The notes: generated by a model from the sequence alone, not told the origin. A stretch of DNA of 46,583 nt from an uncultured Oscillibacter sp. (GCA_910585165.1 CAJUBX010000007.1:1-46583), one strand, 5' to 3'; positions 14,676 to 22,438 are shown, counted from the stretch's first letter. Numbers and translations: made by a program.

Positions 14676-15385
14676 GCCGCGTCCTCCTCCAGACAGCTCT
14701 CCCCCGTGGCGTAGTCGATGGCCACCCCGGGCTGAACGTTATAGGCGAAGACGTTGAAGCATATGCCGTCCCCGGCGTCCTCCACGGAATACGCCTCCAT
14801 CTGCACCCCCCGGGCCACCAGCTCCGTCCCCACGAACACCGGGGTCACCCGGTAAAGGACGTGGTTGTCCGTCCGGCGGACATAGTCCGCCACGTCGTTT
14901 TCAAAGGGCAGCATCCCGGTGACGTTCAAATACCGGGTCCCCGTGATGAGATTTTTCTCGTTGGCGTTCTCCCCCGCCAGCTGGAACCCGATGAGGTGGC
15001 AGCGGTTATAGAGGTACTTCCCGTCCACACAGTCGTACTTGGCGGAGACCCAGCCCGAGGGCTTCACGTTTCCGATGGACTCCCGCTCCTCCGTGGGCAT
15101 CAGCTCCGGGCAGATGTTGGCATAGGCTATGCCGCAGCGGCCTAGGTAGTCCAGGTCGCTGTAGTGCTCGAAGGCCTCCAGGGTCATCTCCTCCTTGGTA
15201 AAGCCCGGCTGGTTGTCCTCCAGCTCCACGTAGGCCGCGCCGCTCCACTCCGGGATGTCCTCCAGGGACACCGGCTCCGGCCGCAGATACCATTGGACCG
15301 CCGCCGCGATTATGCACAACGCCAGCAGCGCCGCCATCTGCCTGGGGCTGAGCTGCCGCTTTGCCCCGCCTCTCCGTTTCGCCAT
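14672..15385 (-). CDS. Membrane-anchored DNA/RNA non-specific endonuclease
   Basis: A 237-residue beta-beta-alpha-metal nuclease of the NUC/EndA type. A basic N-terminus and one membrane helix (about residues 18-34) place the nuclease domain outside the cell. The active site is YNRCHLIGFQLAGENANEKNLITGTRYLN (from about residue 126), where His is the general base and the downstream Asn (of EKN) binds the metal. The usual DRGH appears here as NRCH, as in many Firmicute members. Such enzymes degrade or process extracellular DNA, for nutrition or uptake. AAGGAGGG precedes the ATG at 15385. The four-base overlap with the exonuclease suggests the two nucleases work together. Confidence 0.88.
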   Translation of the reverse strand: MAKRRGGAKRQLSPRQMAALLALCIIAAAVQWYLRPEPVSLEDIPEWSGAAYVELEDNQPGFTKEEMTLEAFEHYSDLDYLGRCGIAYANICPELMPTEERESIGNVKPSGWVSAKYDCVDGKYLYNRCHLIGFQLAGENANEKNLITGTRYLNVTGMLPFENDVADYVRRTDNHVLYRVTPVFVGTELVARGVQMEAYSVEDAGDGICFNVFAYNVQPGVAIDYATGESCLEEDAA

Positions 15386-15422
15386 ATCCGCCCTCCTTGA
15401 AGCGCAAAATTTCGACAATCCA

Positions 15423-15451
15423 AATATAACATCTTCCGCCAGCTTTTTCAA
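15423..15451 (-). promoter_or_regulatory. Promoter of the nuclease pair
   Basis: On the minus strand TTGAAA (15446-15451), 17 bases and TATATT (15423-15428) lie 38 bases before the endonuclease ATG. Confidence 0.65.
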
Positions 15452-15516
15452 CCGATAATCCGCCGCCCGCCGGATATGCTGAACTGTGTCAACATTCAGA
15501 AAACCGGAGGTGCCCT

Positions 15517-16323
15517 ATGCTCCAGCGTATGCGAAACCTTGCCCTGCTCATGCTCCCCGTCCTCTTTCTCGCGGGAATGCTCTATCTCCAAGGAAACTCC
15601 ATTCCCGCCGCCGCCCCGGCCGTCATCCCGGCCTCCGCCGACAACTGGGGGCTCTCCTTCCCCAATGAGGGCCAGTCCCCCGTGGGCAACGCCACCGCCG
15701 AGGACCTGGCCCAGTACGGCGCCTGGTTCCTGGGGGACACGTCGGAGAAGGTCATCTACCTGACCTTTGACTGCGGCTATGAGAACGGCTACACGGAGAA
15801 GATTCTGGACGCTCTGAAAAAGCACAACGCCCCTGCGGCCTTCTTCGTGGTGGGCAACATGATTGAAACCGCCCCGGACATCATCCGCCGCATGGCGGAG
15901 GAGGGCCACATCGTGGGAAACCACACCTTCCATCACCCGGACATGTCCGCCATCTCGGACCAGGCCGCCTTTCAAAAGGAGCTGGACAGCCTGGCGGACC
16001 TCTACAAGGAGACCACCGGGGAGGAGCTTCCCCGCTTCTATCGCCCGCCCCAGGGGAAGTACAGCCGGGAAAACCTGAAGCAGGCCCAGGCTCTGGGCTA
16101 TAAGACGGTGTTCTGGAGCCTTGCCTATGTGGACTGGTACACGGACAACCAGCCCACGGCGGAGCAGGCCTACGCCAAGCTCCTTCCCCGCATCCACAAC
16201 GGGGCCGTCGTCCTTCTCCATTCCACGTCCCGGACCAACGCGGACATTCTGGACGAGCTTTTGACCAAGTGGGAGGACATGGGCTACCGCTTCGCCTCCC
16301 TGGAGGAGCTGACGGAAATTTGA
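15517..16323 (+). CDS. PdaA-like polysaccharide deacetylase
   Basis: A 268-residue carbohydrate esterase family 4 protein with an N-terminal signal or anchor segment (residues 7-24). The NodB domain (about 78-260) has YLTFDCGYENGYTEKILD, the first metal/catalytic Asp motif, HTFHHPDMS giving the His-x3-His metal ligands (about 140-150), RPPQGKYS, and the C-terminal VVLLHS with the catalytic His. The second Asp of the usual TFDDG motif is replaced, as in PdaA. PdaA removes acetyl groups from muramic acid to make the muramic-delta-lactam of spore cortex, so sporulation use is likely. GGAGGTG precedes the start. It is transcribed alone, divergently from the nuclease pair. Confidence 0.88.
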   Translation: MLQRMRNLALLMLPVLFLAGMLYLQGNSIPAAAPAVIPASADNWGLSFPNEGQSPVGNATAEDLAQYGAWFLGDTSEKVIYLTFDCGYENGYTEKILDALKKHNAPAAFFVVGNMIETAPDIIRRMAEEGHIVGNHTFHHPDMSAISDQAAFQKELDSLADLYKETTGEELPRFYRPPQGKYSRENLKQAQALGYKTVFWSLAYVDWYTDNQPTAEQAYAKLLPRIHNGAVVLLHSTSRTNADILDELLTKWEDMGYRFASLEELTEI

Positions 16324-16330
16324 ATCCCCC

Positions 16331-16359
16331 TTGCGGCTTTTGGAAAAGTGGTATATAAT
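16331..16359 (+). promoter_or_regulatory. Promoter of the left-handed beta-helix gene
   Basis: TTGCGG (16331-16336), a 17-base spacer and TATAAT (16354-16359), starting only seven bases after the deacetylase stop. The start codon follows at 16406. Confidence 0.7.
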
Positions 16360-16405
16360 AGCGCCAAAACGCCGCCCCTGCGGCGGCAGTAACAGGAGGC
16401 GCGTT

Positions 16406-17077
16406 ATGAATCTGACCACCGAGGCCCTGCTGGACCTCTCCCACACCCTGGCGGGGGACTATCTCGCCAAATTTCAATACCCCTGGGAGGCCCTGGACGG
16501 CATCAAGGATTTGATTACAAGCCTGGGCCCCGCCCTGGACCCGTCGGAATATGAGGAGCGGTCTCCCCGCGTCTGGGTTCACAAAACCGCCTCCGTAGCC
16601 CCCACGGCCTTTTTGGGCGCGCCCTGCATCATCGGGCCGGGCACCGAGGTCCGCCACTGCGCCTTTATCCGGGGCTCCGCCCTAGTGGGCGCGGGCTGCG
16701 TGGTGGGCAACTCCGTGGAGCTGAAAAACGTCATCCTCTTTGACGGCGTGCAGACCCCCCACTATAACTATGTGGGGGATTCCATCCTGGGCTTCAAGAG
16801 CCATATGGGCGCGGGCTCCATCACCTCCAACGTGAAATCCGACAAGACCCTGGTAGTCGTCCGAAACGGGGATGAACGTTTGGAAACGGGCCGGAAAAAA
16901 TTCGGCGCGATTCTGGGAGACCATGTGGAGGTGGGCTGCAACAGCGTGCTGAATCCCGGGACCATCGTCGGGCGGAACGCCAGTATCTATCCCCTCTCCT
17001 CCGTCCGGGGCTGCGTCCTGCCGGACCACATCCGCAAAGGCTCCGGCCTGATGGTGCAAAGAGAGCCGAAAGACTGA
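16406..17077 (+). CDS. Left-handed beta-helix (GlmU-C-like) transferase-family protein
   Basis: A 223-residue protein. Residues 1-60 are helical (LTTEALLDLSHTLAGDYLAKFQYPWEALDGIKDLI); the rest shows imperfect hexapeptide repeats of a left-handed beta-helix (VAPTAFLGAPCIIGPGTEVRHCAFIRGSALVGAGCVVGNSVELKNVI, then a loop, then LGDHVEVGCNSVLNPGTIVG). The loop HYNYVGDSILGFKSHMGAGSITSNVKSDK resembles the acetyltransferase half of GlmU. No pyrophosphorylase domain is present, so it is not GlmU; a sugar-nucleotide N-acetyltransferase is the likeliest role. AGGAGG lies seven bases before ATG 16406. It has its own promoter and precedes the copper operon. Confidence 0.78.
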   Translation: MNLTTEALLDLSHTLAGDYLAKFQYPWEALDGIKDLITSLGPALDPSEYEERSPRVWVHKTASVAPTAFLGAPCIIGPGTEVRHCAFIRGSALVGAGCVVGNSVELKNVILFDGVQTPHYNYVGDSILGFKSHMGAGSITSNVKSDKTLVVVRNGDERLETGRKKFGAILGDHVEVGCNSVLNPGTIVGRNASIYPLSSVRGCVLPDHIRKGSGLMVQREPKD

Positions 17078-17149
17078 CCAGGCTCATGCAAAGGCCCGGC
17101 GCGGGGAACGCTCCCTGTGCCGGGTTTTTTATGAAAATGAAATTCGGGC

Positions 17150-17208
17150 TTGACAAATACCCCCGGGGGGTATATGATAGAGCCATCAGGATACCCCTGG
17201 GGGGGTAT
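17150..17208 (+). promoter_or_regulatory. Copper-inducible promoter with two CsoR operators
   Basis: TTGACA (17150-17155) and TATGAT (17173-17178) are 17 bases apart. The spacer is filled by a near-perfect palindrome, ATACCCCCGGGGGGTAT (17157-17173), and a second related palindrome, ATACCCCTGGGGGGGTAT (17191-17208), covers the start of transcription. Both have the TACCCC-GGGGTA form bound by CsoR, so repression would block polymerase binding until copper releases the repressor. Confidence 0.9.
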
Positions 17209-17229
17209 TTTACCAAGGAGGCGTCCGGC

Positions 17230-17526
17230 ATGGAATCCTGCTGCCCTCACAAAACCAAAGAGCGCTCCGAGGAGGAGTACAAGCAGCTTATCAACCGCCT
17301 GAACCGGGTGGAGGGCCAAATCCGGGGCATCCGGGGCATGCTGGAGCGCAGCGCCTACTGCCCCGACATCCTCTCCCAGGTGGCCGCCGCCAACGCGGCG
17401 CTGAACGCCTTTGCCAAGGAGCTGCTCAGCGATCACATCCGCACCTGCGTCACCCGGGACATCCGGGAGGGAAAGGACGAGACGGTGGAGGAGTTGCTGC
17501 GCACCCTGCAAAAACTTATGAAATAG
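17230..17526 (+). CDS. csoR: Copper-sensing transcriptional repressor CsoR
   Basis: A 98-residue all-helical DUF156 repressor. The metal site Cys-x-His-x-x-Cys is visible as Cys38-equivalent in SAYCPDILSQ and HIRTCV; the DNA-binding Arg cluster lies in INRLNRVEGQIRGIRGML. An extra Cys pair and His occur at the N-terminus (MESCCPHK). CsoR releases its palindromic operator when it binds Cu(I). Two such operators lie directly upstream, and copA follows 38 bases downstream, so this is an autoregulated copper-efflux operon. AAGGAGG is eight bases before ATG 17230; the frame is open further upstream, through the promoter. Confidence 0.95.
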   Translation: MESCCPHKTKERSEEEYKQLINRLNRVEGQIRGIRGMLERSAYCPDILSQVAAANAALNAFAKELLSDHIRTCVTRDIREGKDETVEELLRTLQKLMK

Positions 17527-17564
17527 CTTTTATAAATCGATTTTGTAAATGGGAGGTCCCGCTT

Positions 17565-20087
17565 ATGGAACAATACAACGTCATCGGTATGAGCTGCGCC
17601 GCCTGCTCCGCCCGGGTGGAAAAGGCCGTGGGCAAGGTGCCGGGCGTCACCTCCTGCTCCGTGAGCCTCTTGACCAACTCCATGGGCGTGGAGGGCAGCG
17701 CCCCGGCGGAGGCGGTCATTGCCGCCGTGGTGGACGCGGGCTACGGCGCGTCCAAAAAGGGGGCGGAGAATCGCGCTGTCTCCTCTGCCGTCAACCCGGG
17801 GGACGCTCTGGCGGACCATGAGACCCCGCTTTTGAAAAAGCGGCTGTGGTCCTCCCTGGCGTTTTTGGCGGTGCTGATGTACTTCTCCATGGGCCATATG
17901 ATGTGGAACTGGCCCGTTCCGGCCTTCCTCCACGGCAACCACGTGGCCATGGGCCTTTTACAGCTCCTTTTGACAGTGGCCGTCATGGTCATCAACCAGA
18001 AATTCTTTGTCAGCGGCTTCAAGAGCCTCTGGCACAGGGCTCCCAATATGGATACCCTGGTGGCTCTGGGGTCCTCGGCGGCCTTTGTCTACTCAACCTA
18101 CGCCCTGTTCGCCCAGACGGCCGCCCAGGCCCGGGGGGACGCGGCGGCGGCCATGGCGTATATGCACGAGTTCTACTTCGAGTCCGCCGCCATGATTTTG
18201 ACCCTTATCACCGTGGGCAAGATGCTGGAGGCCCGGTCCAAGGGCCGCACCACCGACGCGCTGAAAAGCCTTATGAAGCTGGCCCCCAAAACCGCCGTTT
18301 TGGAGCGGGACGGGAAAGAGGTCACGGTCCCCATTGAGCAGGTCCAACAGGGCGATATATTCCTGGTCCGCCCGGGGGATAGCATCCCCGTGGACGGCGT
18401 GGTGGCGGAGGGCTCCAGCGCCGTCAACGAGTCCGCCCTCACCGGGGAGAGCATTCCCGTGGACAAGGCTCCCGGAGACGGCGTGTCCGCCGCCACGGTG
18501 AACCAGTCCGGCTTTCTCAAGTGCCGGGCCACCCGGGTGGGGGAGGACACCACCCTCTCCCAGATTATCCAGATGGTCAGCGATGCGGCGGCTACCAAGG
18601 CCCCCATCGCCAAAATCGCCGACAAGGTCTCCGGCGTGTTCGTCCCGGCGGTGATCTCCATCGCCGTGATTACCACCCTTGCGTGGCTGCTGCTGGGCCA
18701 GACGGCGGGCTTCGCCCTGGCACGGGGCATCTCCGTGCTGGTGATCTCCTGCCCCTGCGCCCTGGGGCTGGCGACCCCGGTGGCCATTATGGTGGGCAGC
18801 GGCATGGGGGCCAAAAACGGCATCCTGTTCAAAACCGCCGCCTCCCTGGAGGCGGCGGGCCGGACGGAGATTGTGGCCCTGGACAAGACGGGCACCATCA
18901 CCCGGGGCGAGCCCAGAGTGACGGACATTCTCCCGGCCCCGGGGCTTTCGGAGCGGGAGCTTCTCCGTCTGGCCAGGGCCCTGGAGCAGAAAAGCGAGCA
19001 CCCCCTGGCCCGGGCCGTTCTCCAGAAGGCGGAGGAGGAGCACATCCCGGCGGAGGAGGCCGCGGACTTCCAGGCCCTGCCGGGAAACGGCCTTACCGCC
19101 CGCCTGGGCGGCGCGGCCCTCAGCGGCGGAAGCCTTGCGTTCATCAGCACTCAGGCCGCCGTGTCCCAGGACCTCCGTGCCAAGGCGGAGGCCCTGGCGG
19201 AGCAGGGAAAAACCCCCCTGTTTTTCAGCCGGGACGGGGAGCTGCTGGGCGTTATCGCCGTGGCGGACGTGATTAAGGAAGACAGCCCCCAGGCGGTGCG
19301 GGAGCTCCAGCATATGGGCATCCGGGTAGTCATGCTTACCGGGGACAACCGGCGCACCGCCCAGGCCATCGGGAAGCAGGCCGGGGTGGACGAGGTCATC
19401 GCCGAAGTCCTGCCCGACGGCAAGGAGAGCGTTGTACGCGGGCTCAAGGAACAGGGAAAGGTTGCCATGGTGGGCGACGGCATCAACGACGCTCCGGCCT
19501 TGACCCGGGCGGATACCGGCATCGCCATCGGCGCGGGAGCGGACGTGGCCATCGACGCGGCGGACGTGGTGCTGATGAAAAGCCGCCTCTCCGATGTGCC
19601 CGCCGCCATCCGGCTCAGCCGGGCTACCCTGCGGAACATCCACGAGAACCTGTTCTGGGCCTTTTTCTACAACACCATCGGCATTCCCCTGGCGGCGGGG
19701 CTGTTCATTCCCCTGGGCCTGACGCTGAACCCCATGTTCGGCGCGGCGGCCATGAGCCTTTCCAGCTTCTGCGTGGTTTCCAACGCCCTGCGGCTGAACC
19801 TGTTCGACCTGCGGGACGCGAAGAAGGATAAACCCATTAAACCCAGGCATACCAAACATTTCAAGGAGGCAACGGCAATGGAAAAAACCATGAAAATTGA
19901 AGGCATGATGTGCGGCCACTGCGAATCCCGGGTGAAGAAGGCCCTGGAGGCCCTGCCGGAGGTCCAGTCCGCCAACGTCAGCCACGAAAGCGGCACGGCG
20001 GTGGTTTCCCTCTCCGGCCCTCTCTCGGACGAGGCCCTGAAAAAAGCGGTGGAGGACCAGGACTACAAGGTGCTGGGCATCCAGTAA
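17565..20087 (+). CDS. copA: Cu(I)-exporting P1B-type ATPase with fused C-terminal CopZ domain
   Basis: An 840-residue copper pump. Order: N-terminal metal-binding domain (GMSCAACSARV, residues 8-18), membrane helices from about 85, actuator loop ALTGESIPV (about 290), the transport site SCPCALGLATP (about 393), phosphorylation site DKTGT (about 440), nucleotide-binding HP motif SEHPLARAV (about 478), and hinge MVGDGINDAPAL (about 636). Unusually, after the last helix the chain continues through KPRHTKHFKEATA into a second metal-binding domain (772-840, MMCGHCESRVKKALEAL). Normal CopA ends before this and CopZ is a separate gene. GGGAGG precedes ATG 17565. It is under the CsoR operators upstream. 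Confidence 0.95.
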   Translation: MEQYNVIGMSCAACSARVEKAVGKVPGVTSCSVSLLTNSMGVEGSAPAEAVIAAVVDAGYGASKKGAENRAVSSAVNPGDALADHETPLLKKRLWSSLAFLAVLMYFSMGHMMWNWPVPAFLHGNHVAMGLLQLLLTVAVMVINQKFFVSGFKSLWHRAPNMDTLVALGSSAAFVYSTYALFAQTAAQARGDAAAAMAYMHEFYFESAAMILTLITVGKMLEARSKGRTTDALKSLMKLAPKTAVLERDGKEVTVPIEQVQQGDIFLVRPGDSIPVDGVVAEGSSAVNESALTGESIPVDKAPGDGVSAATVNQSGFLKCRATRVGEDTTLSQIIQMVSDAAATKAPIAKIADKVSGVFVPAVISIAVITTLAWLLLGQTAGFALARGISVLVISCPCALGLATPVAIMVGSGMGAKNGILFKTAASLEAAGRTEIVALDKTGTITRGEPRVTDILPAPGLSERELLRLARALEQKSEHPLARAVLQKAEEEHIPAEEAADFQALPGNGLTARLGGAALSGGSLAFISTQAAVSQDLRAKAEALAEQGKTPLFFSRDGELLGVIAVADVIKEDSPQAVRELQHMGIRVVMLTGDNRRTAQAIGKQAGVDEVIAEVLPDGKESVVRGLKEQGKVAMVGDGINDAPALTRADTGIAIGAGADVAIDAADVVLMKSRLSDVPAAIRLSRATLRNIHENLFWAFFYNTIGIPLAAGLFIPLGLTLNPMFGAAAMSLSSFCVVSNALRLNLFDLRDAKKDKPIKPRHTKHFKEATAMEKTMKIEGMMCGHCESRVKKALEALPEVQSANVSHESGTAVVSLSGPLSDEALKKAVEDQDYKVLGIQ
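19878..20087 (+). CDS. copZ: Internal in-frame start giving a free CopZ-like copper chaperone
   Basis: Within copA, an ATG at 19878 preceded by CAAGGAGG eight bases upstream would start a separate 69-residue protein, MEKTMKIEGMMCGHC... to the shared stop at 20087. It is a complete heavy-metal-associated domain with the GMxCxxC copper site and the EALPEVQSANVS strand, the exact size of CopZ. The linker residues KEAT in CopA are this ribosome site read as codons, as expected if the stop between ancestral copA and copZ was lost. Whether free chaperone is made is an inference from the ribosome site. Confidence 0.6.
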   Translation: MEKTMKIEGMMCGHCESRVKKALEALPEVQSANVSHESGTAVVSLSGPLSDEALKKAVEDQDYKVLGIQ

Positions 20088-20094
20088 GGCACGG

Positions 20095-20129
20095 AAAAAG
20101 CGGGCCGCCAGGAGGCGGCCCGCTTTTTT
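20095..20129 (+). terminator. Terminator of the copper operon
   Basis: GCGGGCCGCC (20100-20109) pairs with GGCGGCCCGC (20114-20123) around AGGA, followed by six T residues. The 5' A-run also allows use by the convergent minus-strand gene ending at 20138. Confidence 0.92.
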
Positions 20130-20137
20130 ATGGTCTT

Positions 20138-20380
20138 TTAGAAAGTAAATTTTTCGCTGGGCTTCTTCCGGTCCTCCGGCTGCTTCCCGGTCAATTTCCC
20201 GGATACTCCGCCCCGCTTGACTTCATCCACATCCTGCTCACAGGATTTGGCCTGGGCTTTCCGGAACTCCTCCAGGAACTTCGCCATCAGGGCCTGGTTT
20301 CCCCCTCCGGCAAAGGAAGCCGGGCGGGGCGCTTTCGGATATCCCCGGCCCGCGCCGAAGGTTCTTGCCGCTGAAATCAT
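20138..20380 (-). CDS. Small hypothetical protein
   Basis: An 80-residue basic protein (MISAARTFGAGRGYPKAPRP...). I recognise no family. A Gly/Pro/Arg-rich N-terminus is followed by one probable helix (ALMAKFLEEFRKAQAKSCEQDVDEVKRG) and a lysine-rich tail. The gene has a strong AAGGAGG site eight bases before the ATG, which is the main reason to accept it. It follows the 191-residue gene with a hairpin terminator between them, so it is partly uncoupled, and ends near the copper-operon terminator. Confidence 0.55.
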   Translation of the reverse strand: MISAARTFGAGRGYPKAPRPASFAGGGNQALMAKFLEEFRKAQAKSCEQDVDEVKRGGVSGKLTGKQPEDRKKPSEKFTF

Positions 20381-20397
20381 GGTCTGGCCTCCTTCTA

Positions 20398-20440
20398 AAA
20401 AGGTTTTCGCGGGAAAACGACGCCGCGCGGCGTTTCCCGC
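20398..20440 (-). terminator. Attenuator-like hairpin between the two hypothetical genes
   Basis: On the minus strand GCGGGAAA and CGCCG pair with CGGCG and TTTTCCCGC (20409-20440), followed by AAAACCTTTTT. It sits just before the ribosome site of the 80-residue gene, so it would lower but perhaps not abolish read-through. Confidence 0.6.
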
Positions 20441-20450
20441 ACAGCGTTTT

Positions 20451-21026
20451 TTATTGGGAGATTGCCGTCAAAATGTCTCCGATCTTCCCAAACAAAATGG
20501 CCTCCGGCTTTTTCTGCCAGGAGTGGCTCTCCTCGCTCCAGGCCATGAGGCCGGAAAGATACTTTGCCCAGCCGGCGGCGTTTCCCCTGCTGGAGGCGAA
20601 GGATTCCGTATAGGCCATCGGATTCTCCCGGACAGGACAGATATACCCTCCGGTTCTCGCGCGGCCCACCGGCGTCATGTCCAGGCCGCAGCCCTTGACG
20701 CCGTAGCCCACGTACTCCTTGTCCGCCTCGTCCAGAATGCCGAACTCGCAGAGCTTATCAAGAAACGCCTGGTACTCCAGCTTGGACATGTTCTGCGGAT
20801 CAAACCGCTCTGCCAGATACGTTTTCTGCTCTTCGGTCAGTCCGGCGGTCGTTCCGCCGCCCTTCATCCGCTGGGTGAAGCGGCCATAGTCCGCCGCCGC
20901 CTCTTTCTGCTGCGCCTCCAGGGCCTTGTAAAACGCATCCTGGTGCTCCGTTTTCAAAAGGCCGTAGTTCCCCTTCACCTCAAACCATTCGCCTCGGAAA
21001 AGTTGGTTTTCTGCCGCTGTGACCAT
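20451..21026 (-). CDS. Hypothetical protein of 191 residues
   Basis: A soluble 191-residue protein with no signal peptide or membrane helix; no family recognised. The N-terminal half is helical with many Gln/Lys/Glu (FYKALEAQQKEAAADYGRFTQRM), then LTEEQKTYLAERFDPQNMSKLEYQAFLDKLCEFGILDEADKEYVGYG, a compact helical segment that recalls small regulatory modules in Clostridia. Two Cys (GCGLD, YICP) occur in the second half. TGGAGG lies before the ATG at 21026. Codon use matches neighbours. Downstream is the 80-residue gene. A cluster of miniature elements lies just upstream, so the promoter may be in or near it. Confidence 0.6.
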   Translation of the reverse strand: MVTAAENQLFRGEWFEVKGNYGLLKTEHQDAFYKALEAQQKEAAADYGRFTQRMKGGGTTAGLTEEQKTYLAERFDPQNMSKLEYQAFLDKLCEFGILDEADKEYVGYGVKGCGLDMTPVGRARTGGYICPVRENPMAYTESFASSRGNAAGWAKYLSGLMAWSEESHSWQKKPEAILFGKIGDILTAISQ

Positions 21027-21150
21027 AATTGTTCCTCCATTTCACAAATTCAATTGGTTTTGAGCCTCCCGTATTTGAATCCGTTCAATGGAAGCACTCC
21101 GGTCCTGATTCCTTTCATCTGGAATATCGGCCAGATCTTGGGAAAATTAA

Positions 21151-21528
21151 GAGCCTGTCCGTGAATAAGAGCCTGTTTAATATCTGGCGGAATGCCGGAT
21201 CAGCTCAGATTTTTTTGCTGGGCAAGGCGATTTGACGCAGGAATCCTGACGGATTTCAAGTCAAATCAACGCAGTCCCAGCGGAAAAAGATGGACTGAGA
21301 CGGCATTTTGATAGATTTTAAACAGGCTCTAAGACGTGGGCAGATTGCGCCGTCAGATTTTTGCCCCAAGGGCATGTGACATCCCTAAGCGGCAAAGCCG
21401 CCAACGGCTGTCCGATCGCCAAACAAGGCGCTTTGACGCAGGCGGGCTGTCGCCCGGCAAGGAAAAGCAGCGCAGAATGGCGGAAAATATGCAGGCAAGC
21501 TGTGTGCGGATGATTTGCGGATAGGCTC
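21151..21528. mobile_element. Miniature inverted-repeat element B, interrupted by element A
   Basis: Ends GAGCCTGTCCGTGAAT (from 21151) and ATTTGCGGATAGGCTC (to 21528) are imperfect inverted repeats, flanked by TAA (21148-21150 and 21529-21531). Removing the nested element A and one TAA leaves about 214 bases. It has no reading frame. The inner 25 bases at 21437-21461 match the core of elements A and the one at 25109 in layout but not in stem sequence. The TNA target and GAGCCTG ends suggest mobilisation by an IS5-family transposase. Confidence 0.65.
21169..21329. mobile_element. Miniature inverted-repeat element A (161 bp)
   Basis: Terminal repeats GAGCCTGTTTAATATCT and AGATTTTAAACAGGCTC (16 of 17 matching) enclose 161 bases; TAA is present on both sides (21166-21168, 21330-21332). 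The interior folds as a long imperfect hairpin: TGCCG/CGGCA, CTCAG/CTGAG, GCTGGG/CCCAGC and GATTTGA/TCAAATC around a 25-base core (21236-21260). It lies inside element B near its left end. Confidence 0.8.
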
Positions 21529-21531
21529 TAA

Positions 21532-21589
21532 GAGCCCGTCCCAAAATCTGGCGGCGCAATCTGCGTACGCCAGGTTTCAGGACAGGCTC
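21532..21589. mobile_element. Miniature inverted-repeat element C (58 bp)
   Basis: A short palindromic element: GAGCCCGTCC...TCTGGCG pairs with CGCCAGGTTTCAGGACAGGCTC. TAA (21529-21531) and TGA (21590-21592) flank it, agreeing with a TNA target. It directly abuts element B and ends ten bases before the udp stop, so it may double as the udp transcription terminator. Confidence 0.6.
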
Positions 21590-21601
21590 TGAAGCCGCTT
21601 G

Positions 21602-22375
21602 TTATTTCCCGGCGGCCCGGTCCGCCTCAATCTGGAGCTTCAGCGCCTCCACCGCCACCCGGACGGAGGTGGAGGTATCCTCGCTCATCTTCTGGTCCAG
21701 GCCCGCGGCCTCCCGCTCCTGGTTCCAGACCACGTGGAAGCAGCTGCCGCAGCGGCAGCCCAGGGCGGCGGCCACCACGAACAGAGCGGCGCTTTCCATC
21801 TCGCTGGCCTTCACCCCCAGGCGCTTCCAGCTCTCCCACTTCTGCTGGAGCTCGTAGTACACCGGGGAGGCGGCGGGATCGTGCTGGCCGTAAAAGCTGT
21901 CCTTGCATTGGACGATGCCGGTATGGAGGGGGTAGCCCAGGGCCCTGGCCGCCCGGACCAGGCAGTCCACAATGCCGAAGTCCGCCACGGCGGGAAACTC
22001 CAGGGGCGCGTACTCCAAACTGGTATGCTCAAAGCGCACCGCCCCGGTGGCCACCACGATGTCCCCGGACTGGACGTTCACGTCAATACCGCCGCAGGTC
22101 CCGGTGCGGATGAAGGTATCCGCGCCGCACTTGTGCAGCTCCTCCATGGCGATGGAGGCGGAGGGCCCGCCGATGCCCGTGGAGCAGGCGGTGACCTTCT
22201 CCCCCAGGAGGGTGCCCGTCCAGACGTTGTACTCCCGGTTATAGGCCACCTGCTTCGCGTCGTCGAAGTACGCGGCAATGGCGGGGACCCGGCCGGGGTC
22301 GCCGGGGAGGATGCAGTAGCGGCCGATATCCTCAGCCGTGCAGGCAATATGAAACTGCTTTTCCAGTTTTTGCAT
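21602..22375 (-). CDS. udp: Uridine phosphorylase
   Basis: A 257-residue nucleoside phosphorylase of the Udp/hexameric family. It splits uridine (and related nucleosides) with phosphate to give base and ribose-1-phosphate. CILPGDPGRVPAIA near residue 23 is the phosphate-binding loop (GDPxR), STGIGGPSASIAMEEL (about 70-85) and FIRTGTCGGI (about 92-101) bind phosphate and ribose, and EMESAALF (about 198-205) supplies the ribose-binding Glu. The start MQKLEKQF has GAGGTG upstream; the frame is open further but through the promoter. The gene has its own promoter and is separated from mutS2. Confidence 0.9.
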   Translation of the reverse strand: MQKLEKQFHIACTAEDIGRYCILPGDPGRVPAIAAYFDDAKQVAYNREYNVWTGTLLGEKVTACSTGIGGPSASIAMEELHKCGADTFIRTGTCGGIDVNVQSGDIVVATGAVRFEHTSLEYAPLEFPAVADFGIVDCLVRAARALGYPLHTGIVQCKDSFYGQHDPAASPVYYELQQKWESWKRLGVKASEMESAALFVVAAALGCRCGSCFHVVWNQEREAAGLDQKMSEDTSTSVRVAVEALKLQIEADRAAGK

Positions 22376-22409
22376 ATCTGTCACCTCTGTATCGTGATAT
22401 TGTAAAAAC

Positions 22410-22438
22410 AGTATATCAAATTCCGGCGGCCTTTGCAA
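22410..22438 (-). promoter_or_regulatory. Promoter of udp
   Basis: Minus strand: TTGCAA (22433-22438), 17 bases, TATACT (22410-22415), ending 34 bases before the udp ATG. The remaining 170 bases up to mutS2 hold nothing else I can identify. Confidence 0.75.

Noticed and set aside
18093..19985. A long minus-strand frame opposite copA
   Set aside because: Antisense shadow of a gene with every P-type ATPase motif.
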